From: Cymbidium sinense
Taxonomy: Eukaryota; Streptophyta; Magnoliopsida; Asparagales; Orchidaceae
Direction: 5' to 3'
Assembly: GCA_021442155.1 (NCBI GenBank)
Contig: CM038216.1
Location: 90,569,666 to 90,633,665 of the forward strand
DNA: 64,000 nucleotides
Under the pieces are notes generated by a model. The model was not told the DNA's origin, searched no databases, and saw only the letters and a program-made list of their open reading frames with translations. Below are positions 47,871 through 60,800 of this stretch, piece by piece (positions within the stretch are counted from its first letter, which is position 1; every line of letters begins with the position of its first letter). Position numbers and translations under genes: made by a program.

Positions 47871-48733
47871 TTGAGCTAATTGTTATGAAAGGTGACCTTA
47901 AAGATGCCAATGAAGAGGTTATGAAGTATAAAATTGGTGTTCTTCCCTGTGTTGGTCTTGATGCACCTATAGATGTTTTGGTTCTCCAGGAAATACTAGT
48001 CTAGATGCTTCACAGACTTCTTTCTTCCAAGTTCTCAACATCCCAACTAAGATCAATAAGGGTATTGTTCAAATTATCACCCCAGTTGAACTGATTAAAA
48101 AAGGAGATAAGGCAAGATCCTCAGAGGCTGCTCTCCTCAATAAGCTCAAGATTAGGCCATTCTCTTATAGCCTTGCCATCTCGTCTGTGTATGATGATGG
48201 TTCAATGTTCAGTCCTGAGGTTCTTGACCTCACTAAAAATGATCTGATCAAGAAGTTTTCGGTAGGCCTTTCAATGATCACTTCTCTCTCACTATCCCTC
48301 TCTTATCCCACCCTTACTACAACACCCCACATGTTAATCAATGCTTACAATAATGTCCTGAACATCACAATTGGCACTGATTACACAAACCTGCAGGCTG
48401 AGAAGGTTAAGGAGTATATGAAGGATCATAGAAAATTTATTGTATACCGATGCTTATACTTAAAATATCTACTACAATGGAAGAGAAGAAGGAAGAGTCT
48501 GCTAAGGAATCTAATGATGATATGTGTTTCAGCTTGTTCAGCTAAGCTTTGTTGGACTTCTATTAAATCAAATTTTATTGTCTATGGGAGTTAAATCATT
48601 TTGTGAAATACTATTTTTGTGAATTTTTTAATTACATTTTATTTTATCTTATTTTATTAATTGTTAGAGGATAATGTTCTGTTTGATTTGGTAATTTCTT
48701 ATTTATTATGAAATTACTTGGGTTTAAAAAAAA
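47871..48733 (+). pseudogene. 5'-truncated processed pseudogene of ribosomal protein P0 (copy 2)
   Basis: Partner of 36127-37024, with the same truncation point and the same 2-base loss near 47985, so it is a duplicate rather than a new retrocopy. The middle is open (from 48187: [20 protein letters not shown], then [33 protein letters not shown]) and lacks the stop that copy 1 has after TYL. The Ala-rich hinge is lost by rearrangement (48440-48480). The C-terminus reads [20 protein letters not shown], stop 48543-48545, with Asp to Asn and Gly to Cys changes in the otherwise invariant stalk-binding tail. UTR and A-run extend to 48733. Confidence 0.92.
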
Positions 48734-48867
48734 CTATAAACCCTAAACCTTAATCCTAAACCCTAAATCCTAAACCCCAAACCATAAACCTAAACCTAAA
48801 GTAACTAAATAAATTAAAAAATAAACCTAGATCCTAAAACCTAATAAACCTAAACCTAAACCCTAAG
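48734..48867. repeat. Array segment between P0 copy 2 and GRP copy 6
   Basis: CCCTAAA words and the conserved GRP left flank ('taactaaataaattaaaa', 'cctaaaacctaataaacc'). Matches 37025-37165. Confidence 0.87.
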
Positions 48868-49311
48868 AATGGGAAAAACCTTGGCGGTAAACATCACACA
48901 ACCAAACTAAGATCGTGACGCTAAAAGGTAGAGCGCTAATATCGCGGTGGTCTGGGATCCGTGGTGTTGGTGGATATGTATATGGTGGTCGGAGCAATGG
49001 TGGTTATGGAGTGGAAGAGTGATAGAGGATACAATCATCATGGTGGCGGAGGGAGAGGTCAATAATATGATGGTGGACCCCGCCACTGAGGGAAAACAGA
49101 ATAAGAACGACCAATTTTATCTGCTACTTATAAAATTGTGTCTTTATAGTAGAGATTATTCTAATTATGTAGGGTTTTTGATTTGCTCTGTCCATGCTCA
49201 TTTTTTATCTATATCATCTCTCATGTCTTAGAGAACTTGGTGTGTTACTTGGTTGATCAAATTGAAAAGAACAAATATTGAATCTGAAATTGTTCTCTAT
49301 TAAAAAAAAAA
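48868..49311 (+). pseudogene. GRP7-type processed pseudogene, copy 6 (partner of copy 3)
   Basis: Begins NGKNLGG-like at 48868 and then loses frame through clustered deletions (48890-48960 and 49085-49115) where copy 3 is smooth. The middle 'ggtggttatggagtggaaga' and 'gataggatacaatcatcat'-type sequence corresponds to the GGYG...DRGYNH part. UTR and A-run (49301-49311) match copy 3 closely. This is the most damaged member of the six in the duplicated region. Confidence 0.85.
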
Positions 49312-52300
49312 TCCAAAAATGCTAAACCCTAAACTAAATCATGAAGCCCAAACCTAAAACCTATACCCTAAACCCTAAACCCTAAACCTAAACCCTAAAC
49401 CGTAAACCCAAAACATAAAAAAATGAAAAAAAATAAAAAAGAACCCTAACCCTAAACCATAAACCCTAAAACTAACCCTAAGCCCTATACCATAAACCCT
49501 AAAACCCTAAACCTTAAACCCTTAACCCTAAATCCTAAACCCTAAACCTTAAATCCTTAAAACCCTAAACCCTAAAGCCTAAACACAAAACTCTAAATCC
49601 TAAACCCTAAACCCTAACCCTGAACCCTAAACCCTAAAACACTAAACCCTAAAACCCTAAACCCTAAACCCTAAACATTAAACCCTAAAAACCTAAAAAC
49701 CTAAACCTAAACTAAATAAAACCTAAAAATAAAAAAAATAAAAAAACTTAAACTTAAATAAAATAATAAAATAAAATAATATAAATATTTAAACTAAAGC
49801 TAAAACATAATGATAAAAAAATAAAAAATAAAAATAAAAATAAACTAAAATAAAATAAAGGAAAACCTAAACTAAAGTAAATAAAATAAAATAAACCTAA
49901 ATAAAATTAAAACTAAACGTAAATTAAAAATAAAATCAACCTAAAATAAAATAAAATAAAAGCTAAATAAAATCCTAAACCTAAAAAATAAACCTAATAA
50001 TAAAACATAAAAATAAATAATAAATAAAACCCAAAACCTAAAACTTAAAATAATAAAATCTAAATTAATAATAAAATAAACAAAATAAAATAAACCTGAA
50101 CCTAAACTAAAATAATGTAAAATAAAATAAATAAAACCTACAGCTAAACCTAAACTAAATAAAATTAAATAAACTAAAAATAAACCTAAACTTAAACTAA
50201 AAAGTAATACCTAAAAATAAACATTAAAATAAAAACCTAAAACTTAAACCTATAAAAATAAAATAAAAACCAAAACCTAAACCTAAAAATAAAAATAAAG
50301 CCTAAACCTAAAAAATAAAATAAAAATAAAAGTAAACCTAAACCTAAAACTAAAAGATAAACTGAAAGAAAAAACCTAAGCTAAAATAAGTCAGCCTAAA
50401 ATAAAGCTAAACTAAATAAAATTAAAAATCAACCTAACTAAAAATAAAAATAAAATAAAGTAAAATAAATAAAAAATAAACTAAATAAACATAAACCTAC
50501 GAGTTTACTTAATTTTAAAAAAATATAAATAATTTAAAAATTAGAAACTAAACCCTAGACTTACAATCCTAAACCCTTAACCTTAAACACTAAAACCCTA
50601 AGCCCTAAACCTTAAACCTTAAATCCTAAACCTTAAACCTTAAAACCCCAACCCTAAAGCCTAAACCCTAAATCCTAAAACCCTAGACCCTAAAACCTAA
50701 AAACCTAAACTTACAACTCTAAAAGCTACAACCCTAAACCCTAAACCCTATAAACTTAAAAACCTAAACTTAAATAAAATAAAAATTTAAACGAAACCCT
50801 AAACCTAAACCTAAACATAAAAATAAAATAAAATAAAAAATAAAAATGAACTAAAATAAAATAAATAAAAACCAAAATCAAACTAAAAGATAAAATAAAC
50901 CTAAGAATAAAAAATCTAAATAAAAAAAAACAAGCATAAATAAAAATTAATTAAAATAAAAACTAAATAAAAACTAAATAAAAACTTAAACCTAAAAAAT
51001 AAACATAATAATAAAACCTAAAATAAATAAAATAAATAAAACCTAAACCCTAAACTACCAAAAACTAAACCTAAAATAAAAATAAAATAAACAAAGTAAA
51101 ATAAACCTAAAGAAAAACAAAAATAAAGTAAACTAAAATAAATAAAACCTAAACCTAAAGCTAAAATAAGCTAAACCTAAACCTAAACCTAAATTAAATA
51201 AAATAAAATAAACAAATAATAAACATAAACCTAAACTAAAAAGTAAAACCTAAAAATAAACATAAAATAAAAACCTAAAACCTAAACCTAAAAAAATAAA
51301 ATAAAAACCTAAACCTAAACAAAAAAATAAAAAATAAAACCTAAACCTAAATAATAATAAAATGTAAAACTAAACTAATAAATAAACCTAAACCTAAAAC
51401 TAAACCTAAACCTAAAAAATAAACTAAAATAAAAAACCTAAGCTAAAATAAATAAACCTAAAATAATACTAACTAAATAAAAATAAAAATAAACCTAAAT
51501 AAAAATAAAAATAAAATGAACTAAAAATTAATAAAAAATAAACTAAATAAGCATAAACCTACGAGTTTACTTAATTAAAAAAAAATTAAAAAAAACCCTA
51601 ACGTTAAAACCTAAACCTACAATCCTAAACCCTTAACCTTAAACCATAAAAGCATAAACCTTAAACTTTAAACCCTAAACCCTAAACCCTAAGACCCTAA
51701 ACCCTAAACCCTAAAACCATAAATCCTAAACCCTAAAACCTATAACCTTAAACCATAAACCCTAAACCCTTAATCCTAAGCCCTAAACCCCAAACCCTAG
51801 AAATCTAAAAACCTAAACCTAAACTAAATAAAATCAAAAAATAAAATAAATGAAAAACCTATACTAAACCCTAAACCTAAACCTAACCCTAAAGCTAAAC
51901 CTAAACCAAACTTAAAAAATAAAATAAACCTAAAACTAAAAAACTTAAATAAAATCAAACCAAAAAGTAAAATAAAAATTAAATAAACTTAAAATAAAAT
52001 AAACTAAAACTAAATAAAACATAAACCTAAAAGATAAAACTAATGATAAATAAATAATAAAACCCTAAACTAAAAAAAACCCTAAACCAAAAATAAAAAA
52101 TAAAATAAATCTAAACCTAAACTAAAATAAACTAAATTAAAATAAATAAAACCTAAGCTTAAACCTAAAATAAACTAAACCCAAACCCTAAACTAAATAA
52201 AATAAATTAAACTCAAAATAAACCAAAACCTAAACTAAAAAATAAAGCTTAAAAATAAACCAAAAATTAAACTTATAACCTAAACCTAAATGAATAAAAT

Positions 52301-54774
52301 AAAAACCTAAACCTAAAACCAAAATAAAACCTAAACCCTAAACTTAATAATAAAAAATAAAACATATACCTAAAAAATTAAATAAAAATAAAACTAAACT
52401 AAATAATAATAATAAACTTAAACCTAAACCTGAAAAATAAAATAAAATAAAAAATCTACACTAAAATAAATAAACTAAACTAAATAAAAATATAAAATAA
52501 ACTAAATAAACTAAATAAGCCTAAACCTATTGTTTTACTTAATTTAAAAAAAAAACCCTAAACCCTAAACCCTAAACACTAAATCCGAAACCCAAAACCA
52601 ACAACCCCAAACCCTAAATGTTAAACTAACCTTAAAGCTTAAATCGTAAATTATAAACCTAACCCTTAACCCTAAACCCTAAACCCTTAAACCTTAAACC
52701 CTTAATTAACCCTAAACCCTAAACCCTAAAGCCTAAAGCTTAAAGCCTAAAGCCTAACCCCTAATCTAACCATAAACCCTAAGATAACCCAAAACCCTAA
52801 AACCTAAATCGTAAACCCTAACAACTCAAAACCCTAAAGACTAAACACTAAACCCTAAAACTAACCATAAACCATAAACTCTAAACCCTAAACCTAAAAC
52901 CTAAAACCATAAACCATAAAACTCTAAACCCTAATCCTTTAACCCTAAACCCTAAACCTTAAACCATAAAAGCTTAAAAACCTAAACCAAAACTAAATAA
53001 AACCTAAAAGTAAAATAAATAAGTAAACCTAAACATAAATAAAATAATATAAATAACATAAAATAAAAACCTAAACCTAAACATAAACCTAAACCTAAAA
53101 AAATAAAAAATAATGATAAACTAAAATAAAATAAATAAAAACCTAAAATAAACTTTAAAATAAACCTAAGAATAAAACACGTAAATAAAATAAAAACAAA
53201 ATGTAAAATAAAAATAAAATAAAATACAATCTAAATAAAAACCTAATCCTAAAAAATAAACCTAAAAATAAAATATTGATATAAATAAAAAATAAAACCC
53301 AAACCATAAACTAAAAATAAAAATTAAACTTAAAATAAAAATAAAATAAACAAAATAAAATAAACAAAATAAAATAAACGTAAACCTAAACTAAAATAAA
53401 TTAAACTAAAACAAATAAAACCTAAACCTAAACCCTAAAACAAACTTAAACCTAAACTAAAAAAACAAAATAAACTAAAAGTAAACCAAAATCTAAACTA
53501 AAAATAAAAAACCTAAAATAAACCAAAAAATAAAACCTAAAATAAAACCTAAAAAAAATGAAAATAAAACCTAAACCTAAACATAAAAATAAAAAATAAA
53601 ACCTAAACCTAAGATACAAAATAAAAATAAAACTAAATTAAAAAATAAATAGAAACCTAAAACTAAACCTAAAAAATAAAATAAAAGAAAAAACCTAAAC
53701 TAAAGAAAATAAACTAACCTAAATAAAAAGAAAAAATAAACTAAAATAAAAATAAAAAATAAAATAATCTAAAATAAAAAATATAAAGTAAATAAACTAA
53801 ATGAACTTAAATCTAATGGTTTAGTTAATTTTTTTTAAAAAAAATCCTAAACCTTAAAGCCAAAACCCAAAACCCAAAACCCTAACCCTAAAACTAACGC
53901 TAAACCATAAACCCAAAATCCTAAATTGTAAAACCCTAAACTGTAAAATCCTAAACCCTAAACCTTAGACCCTAAACCCTAAACTCTAGACCCTAAACCC
54001 TAAACCCTAAAACACTAACCCAAACCTAAACCCTGAACCCTAAACCCTTATCCCTCAACATAACCATATACCAAAACCAAAAAGTAAACTAAAAAAAAAT
54101 CTAAACTAAAATAAATAAACTTAAAATAAATAAACTAAACTAAATAAAAATAAAAAATATACCTAATTAAAAATAAAAAAATAAAATAAACTAAAATAAA
54201 TAAAAAATAAACTAAATAAAATAAAAAATTTTTTTTAAAACCCTAACCTAAACCTAAACCCTAAACCTAAAACCAACAACCCTAAATCCAAAACCCTAAA
54301 AAATAAAATAAATAAAATAACCCTAAATCCTAAATAAACCTAAATAAACTATACCAAAGCCTAAAACTATAACTAAATACTAAACCTAAACCTTAAACTA
54401 AACTAAACTATAAACCCTAAATCCTAAAGTTTAAACAAACTAAAAAATCTAAACCTTAAAAGTAAATTAAAAAAAACCCTAAACTAAACCCTAAAAAACT
54501 AAACCTAAACCTAAAACCTAAAACCTAAAACCTAAACCCTAAACTAAACCCTTAAACCCTTAAAACCTTATAACTAAACTAACCTAACAAACTAAACCCT
54601 AAAATCATAAACCCTAAACCCTAAACCCTAAACCTAAATCATAAACTCAACCAAAACTATAAACCTAAACCTAAACCTAAACCCCAACCCTAAAACCTAA
54701 TTAAATAAATTAAAAATAAACCTAAACCCTAAAACCTAAACCTAAACCTAAACCTAAACCTAAATAAAACCTAA
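49312..54774. repeat. Array segment 3: regular satellite units
   Basis: The clearest run of uninterrupted units. Anchor words are at 50491, 51553, 52521 and 53801 (spacings of about 1060, 970 and 1285 bp). CCCTAAA-rich blocks lie at about 49313-49690, 50530-50760, 51585-51810, 52550-52980, 53835-54060 and 54235-54770. Inside each unit the same phrases come in the same order ('aaataaaacctaaaaat', 'aaactaaaataaaataaat', 'aataaacctaaaaataaaa', 'aactaaataaactaaataa'). The part 54060-54770 is compressed and irregular. Confidence 0.9.
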
Positions 54775-55097
54775 GATTGGGAAGAACCTACACGTGAACA
54801 TCACCATCAACTAGCTTTAGATAAATATCAAGGTGGTGAGAAACGGAGGTGGGAGGAGCAACATTTACAACTGGTGGTGGAGGGAGAGATTGAGGATATG
54901 ATGGTGGATTCCATAAGAGGTTGGGTGGTTAAATAAGAACGATTGATCTAAAATTATGGAACTATGTCTAGAGATGGTTCTTTTTGAAATACTGATCCAT
55001 GTCACCACTTGTGTCCTAAAATACTTGGTGTATTACTTGGTTGATTAAATCGAAAAGAAAAAATGTTGAATCTAAATTTATTTTATGTTAAAAAAAC
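54775..55097 (+). pseudogene. GRP7-type processed pseudogene, copy 7 (strongly eroded)
   Basis: Recognisable pieces in order: 'attgggaagaacct' (start of the common truncation), 'acatcaccatcaacta' (the ITVN part), 'ggtggtggagggagagattg' followed by 'aggatatgatggtggatt' (the GGGGGRDRGYDGGS part), then 'aacttgg'-type UTR with 'ttgattaaatcgaaaagaa' and 'atgttgaatct', and an A-run at 55090-55097. Several internal deletions make it about 150 bp shorter than full copies. Confidence 0.83.
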
Positions 55098-57510
55098 TAA
55101 AAACCCTAAACCTAAAACCTAAACCATAAACCCTAAACTTGAAACCTTAAATCCCAAATCCTAAACCCTAAACTAACCCCAAACCCTAAACACTACAAAG
55201 CTAAAATTGAAAACTAAACTAAATGAAACCTAAAAATAAAATAAATAAAAAAGCATAAAGCAAAATAAAATAAAATAAATAAATTAAAATAAAAAATAAA
55301 CTAAAACCTAAAGATAAACCTAAAAAGAAAGTAAAATAAAAAATTAAAATTAAATTAAAATGAAATAAATAAAAACCTAAACTAAACAAAAAAATCTAAA
55401 TAAAATTAAAACTATACCTAAAATAAAATTAAAATAAACCTAAAATAAAATACAATAAAAACTAAATAAAAACATAAACCTAAAAAAATAATCCAAAAAA
55501 ATAAAACCAAAAAAAATAAATAAAATAAAACCTAAACCCTAAACTAAAAAAGACCTAAGCCTACAATAAAAATAAAATAAACTTAAACCTAAACTAAAAT
55601 AAATACAACCTAAACTTAAACCTAAAATAAACTAAACCTAAACCTAAATCTAAAATGAATAAAATAAAAGAAACTAAAAATAAACGTAAACCTAAACTTA
55701 AAAATAAAAATAGAACCTAAACTGAAAAAATAAAGTAAAATTAAAACTAAACTAAAACATAAACCAAAACCTAAACATATACTTAAAAATAAACTAAAAT
55801 AAAAAACCTAAATGAAAATAAATAAACCAAACAAAATAAAAATAAAAATAAGCCTAAATAAGAATAGAAATAAAATAAACTAAAATAAACAAAAAAATAT
55901 ATTAATTGAACTAAATAAACATAAACCTACCAGTTTATTTTGCTTTATAAAAAAAAAATCTGAATACTAAACTCTAAACCCTAAAACCAACCCTAAACCC
56001 TAAACCCTAAACCTACAACCCTAAAGCCTAAAGCCCTAAACCCTAAACCCTAAACCCTAAACCTAAACCCTAAACCCTAAAACCCTAAACCCTAAATCTT
56101 AAACCCTAAAACCTACAACCGTAATCCCTCAACACTAACCCCAAATGCCAAAACCTAAAGAATTAGAAACTTAAACTTAAACTAAATAAAACCTAAAACT
56201 AAAATAAATTAAAAAGCTTAAACCTAAATTAAATAAATAAAATAAAATAAAATTAAAACCTAAACTAAAACCTAAACCTAAACCTAAAAATAAAAAAAAA
56301 TAATAAAATAAAAACTAAACTAAAATAAAATAAATAAAAATACAAACTAAAATAAAATATAAAATAAACATAAAAATAAAAAAACTAAATAAAATAAAAA
56401 TTAAAGGTAAAATAAAAATAAAATTAACCTAATATAAAATAAAATAAAAGCTAAATAAAAACCTAAACTTAAAAATAAACCTAAAAATAAAACCTAAACC
56501 TAAATCTAAAATAAACTAAACCAAAACCCCAAACTAAATAAAATAAAATAATCTAAAAATCGACCTAAACCTAAATTTAAAAATAAAACCTAAAAATAAA
56601 CCTAAAATGAAAACCTAAAACTAAATATTAAAATAAACTAAATAATAAAAACCTAAATAAAATAAAAACTAAATGTAAAATAAAAATAGAATAAACCTAA
56701 AATACAATAAAATAAAAACTAAATAAAATCCTAAATCTAAAAAATAAACCTAAAATAAATAAAACAAAAAGTAAACACTAAACTAAAACTAAACTAAATA
56801 AAAAAATAAAATAAACAAAAATAAAATAAGCCTAAACTTAAACTAAAATAAGCTAAACTAAAATAAATAAAACCTAAACCTAAACCTAAACCTAAATAAA
56901 ATGTAAACCTAAACTAAAATAAACCTAAAATAAGCCTAAAATAAAACCTAAAACCTAAACGTAAAAAAGCAAAATAAAAACCAAATCCTAAACCTAAAAA
57001 TAAAAAAAAATCTAAACATAAAAAATAAAATAAAAATAAAACTCAACTAAAAAATAAAATAAAACCTAAACCTAAACTTAAAAAATAAACTAAAATGCAA
57101 AACCTAAACTAAAATAAAAAAACCTAAAATAAATAAACTAAAGTAAATAAAAATAAAAAATAAACCTAAATAAAAATTAAAATAAAGTAAACTAAAATAA
57201 AGAAAAAATAAACTAAATATACTAAATAAACTTCAGCCTACTGGTTTACTTAATTTAAAAAAATCTTAAACCCTAAATACTTAACCCTAAACCTTAAACC
57301 TACAACCCTAACCCTAAACCCTAAAAAACCCTAAAAACTAATCGCAAACCCTTACCCTAAACTCTAAACCCTAAAAGCATAAACCTTAATACCACAAACC
57401 CTAAATCCTAATCCCTAAACCCTAAACCTAAAACTAATGTAACTAAATAATTTAAAAAGTTAACCTAAACCCTAAAACCTAATAACCTAAACATAAACCT
57501 AAACCCTAAG
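55098..57510. repeat. Array segment 4
   Basis: CCCTAAA-rich blocks at about 55100-55200, 55960-56160 and 57270-57510. Anchor words at 55921-55959 (variant 'cagtttattttgcttt') and 57230-57266. The unit between these anchors is 1.3 kb and contains an internal repeat of the 'aataaaacctaaaaataaacc' part (56470-56600 and 56740-56960). Confidence 0.87.
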
Positions 57511-57831
57511 AATATATAGAATCTTAATCAAACAATACCATCAATCGTGTCTAGATCTGGTGGATAAGGTGGTCGAGTGTGGTGGTTTATGTTAAAAAAG
57601 CGATGGAGGTTATAGTACCAAGAGGGAGAGATCAAGGATATGATGGTGGACTCTACTACTCGAGAGGTCAGGGTGGTTCTGATTGAAACTGAAGAAATTG
57701 AAGAACGATCGATCTGATCTATTACTTATGGAGCTGTGTCTTTATAGTAGAGACAGTTCGAGATGTATTACTTGGTTGATCAAATCAAAAAGAAGAAATG
57801 TTGAATCTGGATTTGTTCTCTCTTAAAAAAA
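57511..57831 (+). pseudogene. GRP7-type processed pseudogene, copy 8 (eroded)
   Basis: Starts after the usual 'aaaccctaag' flank with 'aatatatagaatctt' (the NGxNL codons, mutated). Then 'accatcaatcgtgtctagat' (ITVNxxxSRS), a shortened Gly-rich part, 'gagggagagatcaaggatat', 'ctactcgagaggtcagggtgg' (the YSRGxGG part, here well kept) and a C-terminal SD-like end. UTR shortened in the middle, A-run 57824-57831. Independent small deletions compared with copy 7 show that the two have diverged for a long time. Confidence 0.84.
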
Positions 57832-60800
57832 CAAAAAACTCAACACCCTAAACTAAAACCTAAACTCTAAACCTAAAATTTATACCCTAAACGCTAAACC
57901 CAAAACCCTAAACCCTAAATCCTAAACCCTAAACCCTAAACGCTAAACCTAAAACCTAAACCCTAAATTCTAAAGCATAAAAACCCTAAAACTTAAAGCT
58001 TAAATCTAAAACCTAAAACCCTAAACCCTAAACCCTAACCATAAAAAGCTAAAAATCAAAAACTAAACTAAATAAAACCTAAAAAGGAAAATAAATAAAA
58101 ATACTTAAAGTAAAATAAAATAAATAAAATAATAAAATAAAAACATAAATTAAAACCTAATAAACCTAAACTTAAAAAATAAAATAAAAATAAATACTAA
58201 ATTAAAATAAAATAAAACCTAAACAAAATAAAAAAAATAAAACCTAAATAAAAAATAAAACTATACCTAAAAATAAAATTAAAATAAACCTAAAATAAAA
58301 TAAAATAAAATCTAAATAAAAAATTAAACTAAAAAATAATCCATAAAATAAATCAAAATAAATTAAAAATAAAACTAAACCTAAACTAAAAAAATACCTA
58401 AAAATAAAAATAAATAAACTTAAACTAAATATAAAATAAATAAAAAATAAACCTAAACCAAAATAAATAAAATAAACTAAACCAAAATAAATTAAACCTA
58501 AACCTAAACTAAATAAAAATAAAATAATAAAAATAAACCTAAACCTAAAATAAAAAATTAACTATAAAAATAAATAAAATAAACCTAAATAAAAATAAAT
58601 AAATAATAAAAAAAATAAACTAAAAAAAATAAACCTAAACTAAAAAAAAAATAAACCTAAAATATACCTAAATAAACCTAAAAAATAAACCTAAACCTAA
58701 AACTATAACCCTAAACCTAAACTAAATTAAACCTAAAACTAAAAAACTATAAATAACCTAACCCTATAAAATAAACCCTAAATAAAATAAACCCTAAACC
58801 CTAAATTAACCCTAAAAAGAAACCTAAACCTAAACCTAAACCTAAACCTAAAAAGAAAAAATAAACTAAAATAAAATAAATAAAAACTTAAACTAAACTA
58901 AGAAATAAAAAACTTAAATAAAATAAAACTAATCTTAAAATAAAAATAAAATAAACCTAAAATAAAATAAAATGAAAACCAAATAAAAATTTAGGCAAAG
59001 AAATGAACCTAAAAATAAGTAAAATAGAAAACCTAAAACCTAAATTAAAATAAAAAACTATACCTAAAATAACAATATTATAAAGCTAAACCTAAACTAA
59101 GATAAACTACACTAAAATAAATAAAAATTGAACCTAAACATAAAATAAAGGAAACCAAAACCTAAACCTAAACCTAAACTAAATGAAATAAAATAAATAA
59201 AAATAAACTAAAAATAAACCAAAACCTAAACTAATAAAAATAATACCTAAAAATAAACCTAATATAAAAACATAAAATCTAAACCTCAAAAATTAGAATA
59301 AAAACCTAAACCTAAACCTAAAAATAAAAATTAAAGCTTAAACCCAACAAAGAAAATAAAAATAGAACTAAACTATAAAAATAAACCTAAACCTAAACCT
59401 GTAAAATAAACAAAAAAAATAAACCTAAAATCAATAAACTAAACAAAATAAAGATATAAATAAATCTAAATAAAAAACTAAAATAAATAAAAAAATAAAC
59501 TAAATAAAGCTAAACCTAAGAGTTTACTTAATTTAAAAAATTTAAGAAAAAATTAAAAAAAATTTAAAACTAATAAAAAAATAGTGAACTTTCAACCCTA
59601 AAACAAAAACCCTAAACCTTAAACCTTAATCCCTAAACCCTAAACCCTAAAACCTTAAAACCTAAACCCTAAATCATAAACCCTAAATCGTAAAAACAAA
59701 ACCCTAAAATCTACAACCCTAAATCGTAAAACATAAATCTCAAACCCTAAACCCTAAAATACCCAACCCTAAACCCTATAACATAAATCCCAAACCCTAA
59801 ACCCTAAAACCAAAACCCTAAACCCTAAAAACCTAAAAGCCAAAACCTAAACTAAATAAAACCTAAATATAAAATAAATAAAAAAACCTAAACCTAAATA
59901 AAATAATAAAATAAAATAAAAACCTAAACTAAATCCTAAATCTAAACCTAAATCTAAACCTAAAAATAAAATGAATAAAATAAAATAAAATGTAAAAACT
60001 AAACAAAAATAAAAATAAATAAAAGCCTAAACTAAACTATAAAATAAAATAAACCTAAAAATATAAAATCTAAAAATAGTAAAAATAAACATAAAATAAA
60101 AATAAAATAAACATAAAAATAAAATAAAAAAATAAAAATTATATAAAATCCTAAACCTAATAAATAAACCCAAAAATAAAACTAAAAAATAAATAAAAAA
60201 TAAAACCTAAACCCTAACATAAGAACCTCAAACCTAAAATGAGCAAAAGAAAGAATAAAATAAAATAAACCTAAACTGAAACTAGTCTAAATAAAAAAAT
60301 AAAATACTAAACCCTAAACACAAATAAAAACAAAATTTAAATAGAAAAAAAATTTAAAAATAAAACCTAAAAATAAACCAAAAATAAAAACCTATTTCTA
60401 TACCTAAAAATAATAAGTAAACCTAAAAGTAAAAAATAAAATAAAATAAAACTCAACTAAAAAATAAACTTAAACCTAAACCAAAACCAAAATAATAAAG
60501 TAAAATAAAAAAACCAAAGTTAAAATAAATAAACCTAAAATAAGTAAACTAAACTAAATAAAAATAAAAAATAAAATAAACTAAAATAAATATGAAATAA
60601 ACTAACTAAACTAAATAAACCTAAATCTACCAGTTAACATAATTTAAAAAAAAAACCCTAATCCTAAATCCTAAACCCCAAATCCTAAACCCAGAAGCTA
60701 ACCCTAAACCTACAACCCAAAACCCTATGCCTTAAACCCTACACCTAATAACCAAAAAACTGAAACCTAAACTAAATAAAGCGTGAAAATAAAATAAATA

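Larger units (their letters stand above)
37861..49500. repeat. Segmental duplicate, copy 2 (~11.7 kb)
   Basis: This is the direct tandem partner of 27120-37860. Relative to copy 1 it has an extra satellite unit (the local duplication at 38.34-41.4 kb), about 200 bp more LINE sequence near 43865-44090, and no equivalent of the short LINE end found at 34428-34757 in copy 1. Several stretches (40060-40420, 43410-43500, 45000-45300, 46090-46310, 48890-49100) are full of small deletions compared with copy 1. Confidence 0.9.
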
